NCBI GenBank assembly: GCA_028819255.1
Contig: JAPPMB010000160.1
Coordinates: forward strand, 1-38,038
Direction of reading: 5' to 3'
Origin: Bryobacterales bacterium
GTDB taxonomy: Bacteria; Acidobacteriota; Terriglobia; Bryobacterales; UBA6623
Length of the DNA stretch: 38,038 bases
The notes beneath the pieces were generated by a model that was given only the letters and a program-made list of their open reading frames with translations, was not told the DNA's origin and ran no database searches. Position 1 is the stretch's first letter; each line of letters starts with the position of its first letter. The translations under genes and the position numbers were made by a program. This document shows positions 7,699 to 15,847 of this stretch, one piece after another.

Positions 7699-9654
7699 TC
7701 AGTAGTTGAATAGGAATTCGGGCTTGTTCAGCAGGGCCCACTGGAGGTTTTCCGCGCCCTGCCCGATGTCCTTGTCGAGCACGCTGAGCGCCACGTCCAT
7801 CTCCCCCGGAAGCGGGCGGCGCGAAAGCGTCGAGAGATACAGCTTCTCCACAATGCCGCGGCGCACTGCGGACTCCGCCTGTCCGGGCTCCGGGGATTCG
7901 CCTGTGGCCGCCTTCCATGCCTGGGCCGCCACGATGCGGTCCGCATCCAGCCCGTCCAGCATCTCTGCGACCCGTCCCGCGCCGTCGGACTGCACGCGGT
8001 CGAGGACCGTCTGCGAATTCATCATCAGCATCGCCTGCAGCGACGAGCTCGCCGGACGCTCCGGAAACTGGTCGCGGCTCTGCTGGCCGAAGGCCCGCAG
8101 AAACTCGGCGACCTCGTTCTTTGCGTACGCCGGGTCGAGAATCTGCCTCATCATCCCCACTTCGCTGTCGCCGCTGGAGTAGGCGCCCGGCACCGCCGTC
8201 GCGGTCACGAGCGCGTCGTGCAGCTGGACGGGGCTGAGCATCCTCACGCTGCGGCGGGCGTAGTAGGGGCCGTACTCGGGCTTCCACGGATGGCGGAACT
8301 GTGAGGACAGCTGGTAGGTGCTTGACCGGACGATGGTGCGGATGAGGTGCCGGATGCTGAACCCGCTCCCCTGGAAGTCCCTGGCCATCTCGTCGAGCAG
8401 GTGGGGGTGGGTCGGCTGGACGGTCCATCCGCCGGGCAGGTCGGCTCCCGGGTAGTAGCGCTCCAGGTCGAATCCGTCGAGCGGCTCGACGATTCCCACG
8501 CCCATCAGTTCGGCCCAGATGCGATTGGCCGTCGCCCTTGCGAACTGGATGTGCCCCGTCAGGAGCCTCGCGAGCGCGTCCCTGGGCAGTTCGCCCGGCG
8601 CGGGCGCGCGGTCGTCAAGAATGAACTTGGGCTCGTTCGAACCTCCCGTCCGCGGCACGCGGACGATGCTCTCGCTACGGGTCGGATACCCGGGCTCGAC
8701 GTCGTCGACGGTGTACTCGGTGTTCGCCTGGAAGCCGTTCTCCCAGTTCATGATCATCCGCGTCCGGCCGAAGAACGCTGCCTGGCGGAAGAAGTCCTCC
8801 CGCGACTTGCCGGTCAGGTAGAGGTTGACCTGTTCGAGGTGGTTCACGCCGTCGTGGCAGGAGATGCAGCCGAGGTTGATGCCCAGCAGCATCTTCCCGT
8901 AGGTCACCGTGAACTCGTCGATGGAGTCGGCGCGGTTGACCAGGTCGTGGGCGTCCGGCTCGTCCGGATCGTCCTTGGCCTTGACGAAGTCGCGGGCGAA
9001 GTACATCGCGCCGGGAGAGGAGTGGCTGCTCTTGCCCCCTTGCGTCAGCAGCTCGGTGACCACTTCCGCGAAGGAGCGGTCCAGCGTCAGCCATTCGCGC
9101 GTCCAGAAGCGGAACAGGTTCTTGCCGTGCCCCATCCGGTTGCCCGCGCGGAACAGGTCCTCGAAGTAGTACGACCAGCGCTCCACGAACTCCTCGCCTC
9201 CGATCAGGCGGTCGATCAGGCGGTCGCGCTTGTCGTCCCCGGTGTCGGCCTCGAAGGCCAGGACCTCCTCCAGCGTCGGTATCCGTCCGACCAGGTCGAT
9301 GAAAATGCGCCGCAGGAACTCTCCGTCGCTGGCGAGACCGGCGTGCGGCACTCCGTCCCGCTCCATCTTGGAGAAGATCGCGTCGTCGATGAAGTTGCGG
9401 CGGACCACGTCCGGACCGGAGTCCGATGCGGGTCTCAGGCCGGCCGCCTGGGACGTCACGGCCTCGGCGGCCTCGGCCGTCGACGGGCCGGTCCGCTCGG
9501 CGGCCGAGTGGGCCTGGGCGGCCCGCGCCTCGGCCTCCGGAGAGAGGCTGGGGGCCGCCTCGGGAGTGGCGGCGGGCGAGCGGGCCGGAATCGACGCGAG
9601 AACGGCCAGCAACCCAATGCCCGTCAAGCTCCCGAAGATTCTGTGCATTGCCAT
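7699..9654 (-). CDS. DUF1549/DUF1553 secreted protein with one c-type heme motif
   Basis: A 651-residue protein with a signal peptide (GLLAVLASIPARSPAA). An Ala/Glu/Ser-rich linker to about residue 80 replaces the PSCyt1 cytochrome domain found in many homologues. The DUF1549 part follows (FLRRIFIDLVGRIPTLEEV, RDRLIDRLIGGEEFVERW), with a CISCH heme-binding motif at residues 263-267. The DUF1553 part ends the protein (FARATANRIWAELMGVGIVEP, MLMMNSQTVLDRV, LYLSTLSRRPLPGEMDVAL). The product should be a periplasmic or outer-membrane-facing cytochrome-like protein working with the DUF1501 protein downstream; the family's substrate is not established. The ATG at 9654 has TAGGAGCGAGG directly upstream; a second ATG at 9648 is possible. 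It begins 61 bases after the receptor gene, consistent with one transcript. Confidence 0.9.
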   Translation of the reverse strand: MAMHRIFGSLTGIGLLAVLASIPARSPAATPEAAPSLSPEAEARAAQAHSAAERTGPSTAEAAEAVTSQAAGLRPASDSGPDVVRRNFIDDAIFSKMERDGVPHAGLASDGEFLRRIFIDLVGRIPTLEEVLAFEADTGDDKRDRLIDRLIGGEEFVERWSYYFEDLFRAGNRMGHGKNLFRFWTREWLTLDRSFAEVVTELLTQGGKSSHSSPGAMYFARDFVKAKDDPDEPDAHDLVNRADSIDEFTVTYGKMLLGINLGCISCHDGVNHLEQVNLYLTGKSREDFFRQAAFFGRTRMIMNWENGFQANTEYTVDDVEPGYPTRSESIVRVPRTGGSNEPKFILDDRAPAPGELPRDALARLLTGHIQFARATANRIWAELMGVGIVEPLDGFDLERYYPGADLPGGWTVQPTHPHLLDEMARDFQGSGFSIRHLIRTIVRSSTYQLSSQFRHPWKPEYGPYYARRSVRMLSPVQLHDALVTATAVPGAYSSGDSEVGMMRQILDPAYAKNEVAEFLRAFGQQSRDQFPERPASSSLQAMLMMNSQTVLDRVQSDGAGRVAEMLDGLDADRIVAAQAWKAATGESPEPGQAESAVRRGIVEKLYLSTLSRRPLPGEMDVALSVLDKDIGQGAENLQWALLNKPEFLFNY

Positions 9655-9715
9655 CCTCGCTCCTATTTCAACCCATCTTCCGTGCCCTTGGAAACCCCAT
9701 CTGCCACGATCGGGC

Positions 9716-12700
9716 CTAGAAAATCAGCTTGAGGCCGAATTGAATGACGCGAGCATCCCTGGCGCTGACGATCGTGCCGAACGTCGCCGACGAGTTCAGC
9801 CCGTCCTTGCCCGGCCGGAATCTCGTGTTGACTCCATTCCTGCCGGCCAGGTTCACGTGGTTCAGGAAGTTGAAGGCTTCGGCGCGGAACTGGATGTTCA
9901 GCCGCTCGCCGACGTACGTGTCCTTGATCAGCGACAGGTCGAAGTTCACGGTTCCCGGCCCCCGCACGTCGGGCAGGGCTCTGCCGACGTTGCCGAAGGT
10001 GAAGTCGGGCGGGTTCACGAATGCGGCGGTGTCGAACCACCGCTCCACGGTGGGATTGCTCAGTTTTGCGCTCTTTCCGGTCGAGTTCGGCCGGTTCGCC
10101 TGGAAGTTGTTGGCCCCTCGCACGATCAGCGGCAGACCGTCCTGCATGACTCCGATCGTGTTGATCTGCCAGCCTCCGATCAGCTTGCTCAGCCCGCTCG
10201 ACGAGTCCCGTCCGAACGGCAGCGCGTACAGCAGGCTCAAGACCGCCCGCTTGGCCACGTCGGTCGGGTCGATGGACCGCTGGAGCTGGCGGTCATAGAG
10301 CCCGTTCTGGAAGCCGTTCTCGTTCGTCTGCTCGACCGGCCCGAAATTGACCGGCACGTGGGTGGAGTCGCTGATCTTCTTTCCGCCCGTGAAGGCCAGA
10401 TGCAGCAGGAGACCGTCCTTCAGCGGCCGCTTGATGTTGATCTGCACCTGGTGGGACAGGTAGTTCCCGAGCCGTGGATTCCGAATCCCGACCGAGCTGT
10501 AGTGCGGGAACGCCTTGAGCGTCTGCTCGTACCGGACAGTTCTCCCACCCAGGCCGCCGGGCACGAGGCCCCTGTTGGGGTTGGGCACGCGGTCAAGGAG
10601 GGCCCGCTGCAGGGAAAGACGTGTCGCCGGATCGACCTGGTTCAGATCGTATCCGGAGCCGGTGAAGTGGTTGCCCTTGTTGCCGGCGTATGCGACGTCG
10701 AAGAACCAGTTCCCGGTCTGGTGCTGGAGAGATGCGTTCCATTGCTGCGTGATCGGCGTGGTCGGGTCGGACTCGCGGAGGCTCACGCTCTGTCCGAGGC
10801 GTGCGCCGGGCCCCGCCGACGCCCCCGGGGTTTCCTTGAACGCGAACGGAAAGCCTTCCGAGAACTGGAACGCCTTCTCGCCCGGGGTCGATGTCACGTA
10901 GTTCGTCCGGGTGCGGGAGAAGAGGTTGATGTCCCCCGTGAAGTGACGGTAGAAGATCGATGCATAGTAGATGCCGTAGCCGCCTCGGAACACGGTGTTT
11001 CCGCGCCCGGTCAGGTCGTATGCGAATCCGATCCGGGGTCCGAAGTCGTTGTAGTCCTCATCCATGAACGTCCTCGGCTGGCCGTCGACACCTGCAAAGA
11101 CCACGCAGCCGCGAAGCCCTGTGGACGGCTCCGTGCAGTCCGGGTCGAAGTTGATTTGCCCGTTGTGGCGCTCGTAGGGCTTCTGCTGAAAGTCCCAACG
11201 CAGACCGAAGTTGAGGGTCAGCCGCGGGGTCACTTTCCAGTCGTCCTGCACGAAGGCACTCCAGTTGAAGGCGTGCCAAGCGTTCCCCAGGATGCGGTCG
11301 ATGCCGGCCCTCGAGACGTCACCAGTCAGGAACTGCGCAAGGCTGAACCCCGTTCCGGCCGGAGCCTGAGGGTCCGTGGTCAAGCCGTTGAATTGATAGA
11401 AGCCGGACAGGGCGCCGCCCTGGCGATTCCCTCCGTACAGGTCTCGAGCATTGACTCCGTACTTCAAGGTGTGGTTCCCGCTGATGTGCGTCAACATGTT
11501 CTGAATGTCCCAGTTGAGCGAGGTCCTCTTGCCGAGGGCTCCCCCACCGATTCGCGGATACGGAGGAACATTGATGTCAGGCACCTGATCTGGAGGCACG
11601 CTGTCCGGCATGCCGATTTGCTGGGCGTACCCCATGTACCTGCCGACGGTCTCGAAGGTGAAGCGCTGGCGGCTGGTCCCGACCCGCAGATTGTTGATCA
11701 GCGTGGGCGAGAACGTATGCGTGTTCGAGATCACGAAATTGCGGTTGGTCTGGTCGTCCTCTCGGCTTCGACCCACGTTCGGATCCGTGAACGGGTTGTT
11801 GCTGAAGGGCTGGTGCCGGGCTGCCGTGTACCGGGCGAACATCGAGTTCTTGTCGCTGAACCGGTGGTCGATCTTCAGGTTCCACTGCGACCAGTTCACG
11901 CTGCGCCTCGAGGCGTCCTGGAAGTTCTGGCTGAACGTGTAGGGATTCGATGGCTGCTTGTTCGGTGCGGGATACCACGGGATGACGTTGCTCGCCGAAG
12001 GATCGAACTTGGACGAAGGCACCCGGTTATTCGGGTACGGATCGCGGACCAGTCCCCCGCCGTCGGGATTGGGGCGGGTCGTGTCGGGGTCGAACAGCGG
12101 GATCGAATCCCCCTGGGCGGTCCGCAGTTCGGCGAAGTCCCCCTGCAGGAATTCGGGCACGGGCACCGTCAGGATCCTCGGACTGCTTCTCCTCAGGCGG
12201 TATTCCTCCCAGTTGAAGAACCCGAAGGTGCGGTTCTTGACGAGCGGCCCTCCGATGGAGGCACCGTACTGGTTGTACCGTAGCGGCAGCCTGGTGCGGG
12301 CGAACGCGTTCCTGGCGTCCATGGCGTCGTTGCGCAGGAACTCGTAGGCGCTTCCGTGGATGTCGTTCGTCCCCGAGCGGGTCACGAGATTGATCGCTCC
12401 GCCGGCGGTATAGCCGAACTCGGACGACATGGTGCCGCTCTGCACCTTGAACTCCTGCACGGAGTCCACCGCGATCGGAACCCCGACCTCGCCGACATAG
12501 CTCAGAATGTTGTTGTTGCCGTCCAGCATCTGCGCGTTCATCGAGTTCGGGCTGCCGTTGATCGAGATGGACGAAAGCTGAATGCCGCGGTCGCCGAATC
12601 CCGAATTCGTTGGGCCGGCGTTCGAGATGACGCCCGCCGTCAGAAGCGTCAGCGCCAGCGCCCCTCTGCCATTGATGGGAAGGTCGGCCACCCGCTTCCG

Positions 12701-13117
12701 TTCAATGACCTCGCCGATGGTCGCGCCGCCCGTGTCCACGAGAGGGGCCTCTCCGACCACCTCGACGATCTCCGTCACCTGGCCGATCTCGAGCGTTACG
12801 TCAACTTCGGCGTTCTGGCCGACCTGGAGCGTGACACCTGAACGCACGCTGCGGCGGAACCCTTCGGATTCGACCGCGATCTCGTAATCTCCGACGACCA
12901 TGCCGGGGGCCACGTAAATCCCGCTCTCATTGGAGAAGGTGCCGAACAGAGCGTTTGTCGCGGTATTGCGGACCTCGACCTGTGCCCCCGGGATGACCGC
13001 GCCCTGCTGATCGGTCACCATCCCGGAGATCGTGCCGGTGCTCTGCTGCGCCATGGCGACCGTTGCCAGGAGCAGTGCCAGAGCCGCTATTTGCAGTCCC
13101 TGAGTAACTTTTTGCAT
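9716..13117 (-). CDS. TonB-dependent receptor, Oar-like, with carboxypeptidase-regulatory domain
   Basis: A 1133-residue outer-membrane protein. A signal peptide (IAALALLLATVAMA) is followed by a carboxypeptidase-regulatory-like beta-sandwich at about residues 25-110 (GTISGMVTDQQGAVIPGAQV). The plug follows (EVVGEAPLVDTGGA, LPINGRGALALTLLTAG, YTAGGAINLVTRSGTN), then a large beta-barrel ending GLKLIF with the terminal aromatic residue needed for barrel assembly. Repeated INNLRVGTSR and LRWDF strands are typical of acidobacterial Oar-like receptors, which are thought to import large carbohydrates or peptides. It leads the minus-strand cluster down to 5481. The chosen ATG has GGGGGAATT just upstream. 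A sigma70-like promoter lies at 13159-13187. The ligand is unknown. Confidence 0.93.
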   Translation of the reverse strand: MQKVTQGLQIAALALLLATVAMAQQSTGTISGMVTDQQGAVIPGAQVEVRNTATNALFGTFSNESGIYVAPGMVVGDYEIAVESEGFRRSVRSGVTLQVGQNAEVDVTLEIGQVTEIVEVVGEAPLVDTGGATIGEVIERKRVADLPINGRGALALTLLTAGVISNAGPTNSGFGDRGIQLSSISINGSPNSMNAQMLDGNNNILSYVGEVGVPIAVDSVQEFKVQSGTMSSEFGYTAGGAINLVTRSGTNDIHGSAYEFLRNDAMDARNAFARTRLPLRYNQYGASIGGPLVKNRTFGFFNWEEYRLRRSSPRILTVPVPEFLQGDFAELRTAQGDSIPLFDPDTTRPNPDGGGLVRDPYPNNRVPSSKFDPSASNVIPWYPAPNKQPSNPYTFSQNFQDASRRSVNWSQWNLKIDHRFSDKNSMFARYTAARHQPFSNNPFTDPNVGRSREDDQTNRNFVISNTHTFSPTLINNLRVGTSRQRFTFETVGRYMGYAQQIGMPDSVPPDQVPDINVPPYPRIGGGALGKRTSLNWDIQNMLTHISGNHTLKYGVNARDLYGGNRQGGALSGFYQFNGLTTDPQAPAGTGFSLAQFLTGDVSRAGIDRILGNAWHAFNWSAFVQDDWKVTPRLTLNFGLRWDFQQKPYERHNGQINFDPDCTEPSTGLRGCVVFAGVDGQPRTFMDEDYNDFGPRIGFAYDLTGRGNTVFRGGYGIYYASIFYRHFTGDINLFSRTRTNYVTSTPGEKAFQFSEGFPFAFKETPGASAGPGARLGQSVSLRESDPTTPITQQWNASLQHQTGNWFFDVAYAGNKGNHFTGSGYDLNQVDPATRLSLQRALLDRVPNPNRGLVPGGLGGRTVRYEQTLKAFPHYSSVGIRNPRLGNYLSHQVQINIKRPLKDGLLLHLAFTGGKKISDSTHVPVNFGPVEQTNENGFQNGLYDRQLQRSIDPTDVAKRAVLSLLYALPFGRDSSSGLSKLIGGWQINTIGVMQDGLPLIVRGANNFQANRPNSTGKSAKLSNPTVERWFDTAAFVNPPDFTFGNVGRALPDVRGPGTVNFDLSLIKDTYVGERLNIQFRAEAFNFLNHVNLAGRNGVNTRFRPGKDGLNSSATFGTIVSARDARVIQFGLKLIF

Positions 13118-13494
13118 GCAATTCCCCCTTCGCGCCTCACCCCGCAAGACGCGAGGCAAGCGTAACACAGCAGTCGGGGACTGTCCGAAAAAGCAGAGAT
13201 GTGCACCGCGGATTCCGGCAGCGGGGACAAGCGCGGGCGAAACCCGCTTCAGCCGTTGGCATGGGCCGTTTGTCGGGAAATCCTGACCACTGGAAAGGAG
13301 GGGCACCGTCCGTTCCCGGGACATGAACTCGCTCTGGGCAAGTCTCGGCGAGGCCTCCGGCAACGCCGTTGGTTGCCGCATCGGCCACCGCGGCGGCGGT
13401 GGTCCTTGGCGGGTGCCGGCAGTCCGCGCCGGTCCGGTCTGGGGTCCAGCCCTGCAGGATCGCGTCTTCTCAGACGTGTGCGCGTTGACGGACT
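13118..13494. other. Divergent intergenic region
   Basis: This stretch separates the leftward receptor operon from the rightward antitoxin/toxin pair. It holds the receptor promoter near its left end and GC-rich sequence without coding character elsewhere. A TATGAT at 13494-13499 could be a -10 for the antitoxin, but it overlaps the first ATG codons of that frame and has no good -35. Confidence 0.4.
13159..13187 (-). promoter_or_regulatory. Sigma70-like promoter for the first receptor operon
   Basis: On the minus strand CGGACA at 13187-13182 is followed by exactly 17 bases and TACGCT at 13164-13159, about 42 bases before the receptor ATG at 13117. The -35 matches TTGACA at 4 of 6 positions. 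The same spacing and a similar -10 (TATGCT) occur before the second receptor at 20878, which strengthens the call. No operator was recognised. Confidence 0.55.
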
Positions 13495-13767
13495 ATGATG
13501 CTTGAGGGTGCGCTTGCCCGCACCAGCCGGAACCCCGCTGTGTCGAGGACTCGCCTGGAGATCGCAACGGAGGTGGACGCCGACCTCCTGGCGTCGCTCT
13601 TCGAAATTGCGAAAAGGGAGTCCTGCCCGGTGGAGAAGCTGTTCGAGGAGGCCCTAGCGGACCTGGTCGAGAAGCGTAACCGCATGCGGCCGCGAACGCA
13701 TGTCGAGGCCGCCTACGTCCAGAGCTTCTTTCGGTACGGTGAACTTTACAAGCTGCTGTCAAAGTGA
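13495..13767 (+). CDS. Antitoxin-like protein paired with Doc/Fic toxin
   Basis: A 90-residue protein, or 75 residues if translation starts at the GTG at 13540 (MSRTRLEIATEVD), which has better family-like sequence. The remainder is a helix-rich unit, DADLLASLFEIAKRES then EKLFEEALADLVEKR, resembling a ribbon-helix-helix-type DNA-binding dimer. The C-terminal tail (AAYVQSFFRYGELYKLL) is the part that typically occludes the toxin in such pairs. It overlaps the toxin start by four bases (GTGA), so the two are co-translated. A TATGAT element across the first ATG favours the later start, but no -35 was found. The antitoxin would neutralise the toxin and probably repress its own promoter; this is inferred from gene order and length. 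Confidence 0.65.
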   Translation: MMLEGALARTSRNPAVSRTRLEIATEVDADLLASLFEIAKRESCPVEKLFEEALADLVEKRNRMRPRTHVEAAYVQSFFRYGELYKLLSK

Positions 13768-14168
13768 CGGACTACCTCAGCGTGGTCGAGCTTCTCTCCA
13801 TCCATTCCGACCAGATCAAGCGGTACGGCGGCGCCGAAGGCATTCGGGACATCGGCGTGCTCGAGGAAACGGTCCGGCGGCCGCAGTCTGACAACTCCAC
13901 CGATCTGATCGAGCAGGCGGCCTGGCTGTGGGGACGTCTGGCCCAGCACGAACCCTTCGTCGACGCCAACATGCGAACGGCGTTCGCCGCCGCCTACACG
14001 TTCCTGGAAATCAACGGCGGGCACGTGACGGCGACCGTCGAGGAGGCCTACGAGTTCATCACCGGGCTCCACGACGACGGATGGTTCCGCTTCGGCGATC
14101 TTGAACCGTGGCTGCGCCGCAATGTGGAGTTCGACGCGTCGGCGGACGACGCCCGCGGGTCCGGATGA
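13764..14168 (+). CDS. Doc/Fic-family toxin homologue with altered active-site motif
   Basis: A 134-residue protein starting at GTG inside the antitoxin stop. The architecture matches death-on-curing toxins: SVVELLSIHSDQIKRYGG, then IRDIGVLEETVRRPQ, then the Fic core LAQHEPFVDANMRTAF and AAAYTFLEINGG, then FRFGDLEPWLRRNV. Doc proteins normally carry HPFVDGNKR or close variants, where the His is catalytic and the Lys helps shape the kinase-type active site (Doc phosphorylates EF-Tu). Aligned on Pro-Phe, this protein has Glu63 in place of the His, with a His just before it, and Met70 in place of Lys. It may be inactive or altered in activity. Co-translation with the antitoxin supports a once-functional toxin-antitoxin module. 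Confidence 0.8.
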   Translation: MTDYLSVVELLSIHSDQIKRYGGAEGIRDIGVLEETVRRPQSDNSTDLIEQAAWLWGRLAQHEPFVDANMRTAFAAAYTFLEINGGHVTATVEEAYEFITGLHDDGWFRFGDLEPWLRRNVEFDASADDARGSG

Positions 14169-14418
14169 GCGCGCTGCCGGGAGGGCGTTGGACGGAGCTT
14201 CGGGGACTGGGTCGCCAGGCTGGCCCGAACTCGACGCAGGGCGATCCGGTCGCACACGCAATCGGTCTCCGGCTGTCTCCGGGTCATGCCGCAACAGGCG
14301 GGACCCTTCGCCTCGGATCGCCGTCCCGATGCCGCTCGGCCGCTGTGACTCCGTCCCGCTTGATCGGATCCCCGTTCCCGCCCGCGCCAGGCGTCGTAGC
14401 ATAGGATTGAGTTCAACC

Positions 14419-15624
14419 ATGTCTGTCCTTCGAAGCCGCCGGTTCCAGCTCCTCTCCGTGTTCCTGGCGCTCATCGCAGCCACCTTGGTGATCAGTTCGG
14501 TGTTTTCGCAGCGTCGCGGCCGGGGCGGCAACCGCTTCTCGGAAATGGAGCGTCGCGGACTTGCCCAGCCCTTCCGGGGCATCAGCACAAACGGCGAGAT
14601 GGAGCACGGCTTGTTCTCCATCGAGGCGACCGGTGTCTCCACGAAGCCCGTTGTCGACGCGGCAGCCGCCTTCCTCTCAGCATTGACCGAGGAACAGCGC
14701 GGGCGCACCACGTTTCCCGTCGACGACGAGGAATGGCGGAAGTGGGCGAACCAGCACAGCTACATTCGCCAGGGCGTCTCCTTCGAGGAGCTCGACGAGC
14801 GGCAGAGGGAGGCCGGATTCGCCTTGATGAAGACGAGCCTAAGCGCTCGGGGCTTCAAGCAGAGCCGCGACATCATGCGCCTGAACTACACGCTTGGCGA
14901 ACTCACCTCCAACTTCGAGGAACTCGACGAGTGGTTCTACTACCTGACCGTGCTGGGCGAGCCGTCCGAGGACAAGCCGTGGGGCTGGCAGGTAGACGGG
15001 CACCACCTGATCATCAATTACTTCGTCCTGGGCGACCAGGTGGTCATGACTCCGACGTTCATGGGCTCCGAGCCGGTCATCGCCGAGGGCGGAAAGTACA
15101 AGGGGGTGGCTGTCATGCAGGACGAGCTGCGGCGCGGTCTGCATCTGGCGCAGTCCCTCACGCCGGCTCAGCGCGCGAAGGCGGTGATCCAAACGGAAAA
15201 GACCGGCAACAATGCGCTCGCGGAGGCGTTCAAGGACAATCTGGACCTGGACTATGCAGGGATTTCGGCAGGCGACCTCAGCGAGGCGCAGCAGGGCCTG
15301 CTTCTCTCCGTCGTGGACGGGTTCGTCGGCCACATGTCGGACGGGCACGCGAAGGTCAGGATGGACGAGGTCCGGGACCATCTGGACAGGACCCGCTTCG
15401 CCTGGATCGGCGGTTTCGAGGACGATTCGGTCTTCTACTACCGGGTTCACAGCCCCGTCGTGCTGATCGAGTTCGACCACCAGCGCCCCATCTTCATGAG
15501 GCTGCCCAGGGTGCCGCAACGCCAGCACGTGCATGCGGTGATGCGGACACCGAACGGCAACGACTACGGCAAGGACCTTCTGCGCCAGCACTACGAGCGG
15601 AGCCATCGAGCCGAACTCGACTGA
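14419..15624 (+). CDS. DUF3500 domain protein, secreted or membrane-anchored
   Basis: A 401-residue protein with an N-terminal hydrophobic leader (LLSVFLALIAATLVISSVF). The DUF3500 signature is clear: LTEEQRGRTTFPVDDEEW, RDIMRLNYTLGELTSNFEE, WFYYLTVLGEPSEDKPWGW, QVDGHHLIINYFVLGDQVV, YRVHSPVVLIEFDHQRPIF and, near the C-terminus, QHVHAVMRTPNGNDYGKD. The conserved histidines (GHH, FDHQ, HVH) suggest a metal site, but the biochemical role of the family is not established as far as I know. The ATG at 14419 is preferred over upstream in-frame starts because the signal peptide begins there and the preceding codons look random. It stands alone between the toxin gene and a convergent operon. Confidence 0.88.
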   Translation: MSVLRSRRFQLLSVFLALIAATLVISSVFSQRRGRGGNRFSEMERRGLAQPFRGISTNGEMEHGLFSIEATGVSTKPVVDAAAAFLSALTEEQRGRTTFPVDDEEWRKWANQHSYIRQGVSFEELDERQREAGFALMKTSLSARGFKQSRDIMRLNYTLGELTSNFEELDEWFYYLTVLGEPSEDKPWGWQVDGHHLIINYFVLGDQVVMTPTFMGSEPVIAEGGKYKGVAVMQDELRRGLHLAQSLTPAQRAKAVIQTEKTGNNALAEAFKDNLDLDYAGISAGDLSEAQQGLLLSVVDGFVGHMSDGHAKVRMDEVRDHLDRTRFAWIGGFEDDSVFYYRVHSPVVLIEFDHQRPIFMRLPRVPQRQHVHAVMRTPNGNDYGKDLLRQHYERSHRAELD

Positions 15625-15791
15625 GCCGTCCGGCGCCGGGCCGGCCGCAAAGGGGGCCGCACACCGGACCGTCACGGCGGCATTCCCCTGGAAGGCTGCA
15701 GGCCCTGTTCGGGCTCCTGAACGAACTGCCTGGTCCGTCCGGGTCGGCGCGGGCCGTTTCCCCGCCCATTTGAAGCGCAAGCCGGAGACCG

Positions 15792-15809
15792 CGGGCCGAC
15801 CGTGGCCCG
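15792..15809. terminator. Hairpin between convergent genes
   Basis: CGGGCC, a 6-base loop GACCGT, and GGCCCG form a perfect 6-bp GC stem between the DUF3500 gene and the copper monooxygenase gene, which converge here. No T-run follows on either strand, so it is at best a weak or Rho-assisted terminator. Confidence 0.2.
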
Positions 15810-15847
15810 AATCCGGCGCCTTCGCCGCCGAACGCGCCTTGTGGGCG

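Noticed and set aside
9230..12283. Long plus-strand open frame of about 1000 codons
   Set aside because: It lies antisense to the DUF1553 and receptor genes; its Arg/Val/Gly-rich sequence has no domain, while the minus strand encodes clear families.
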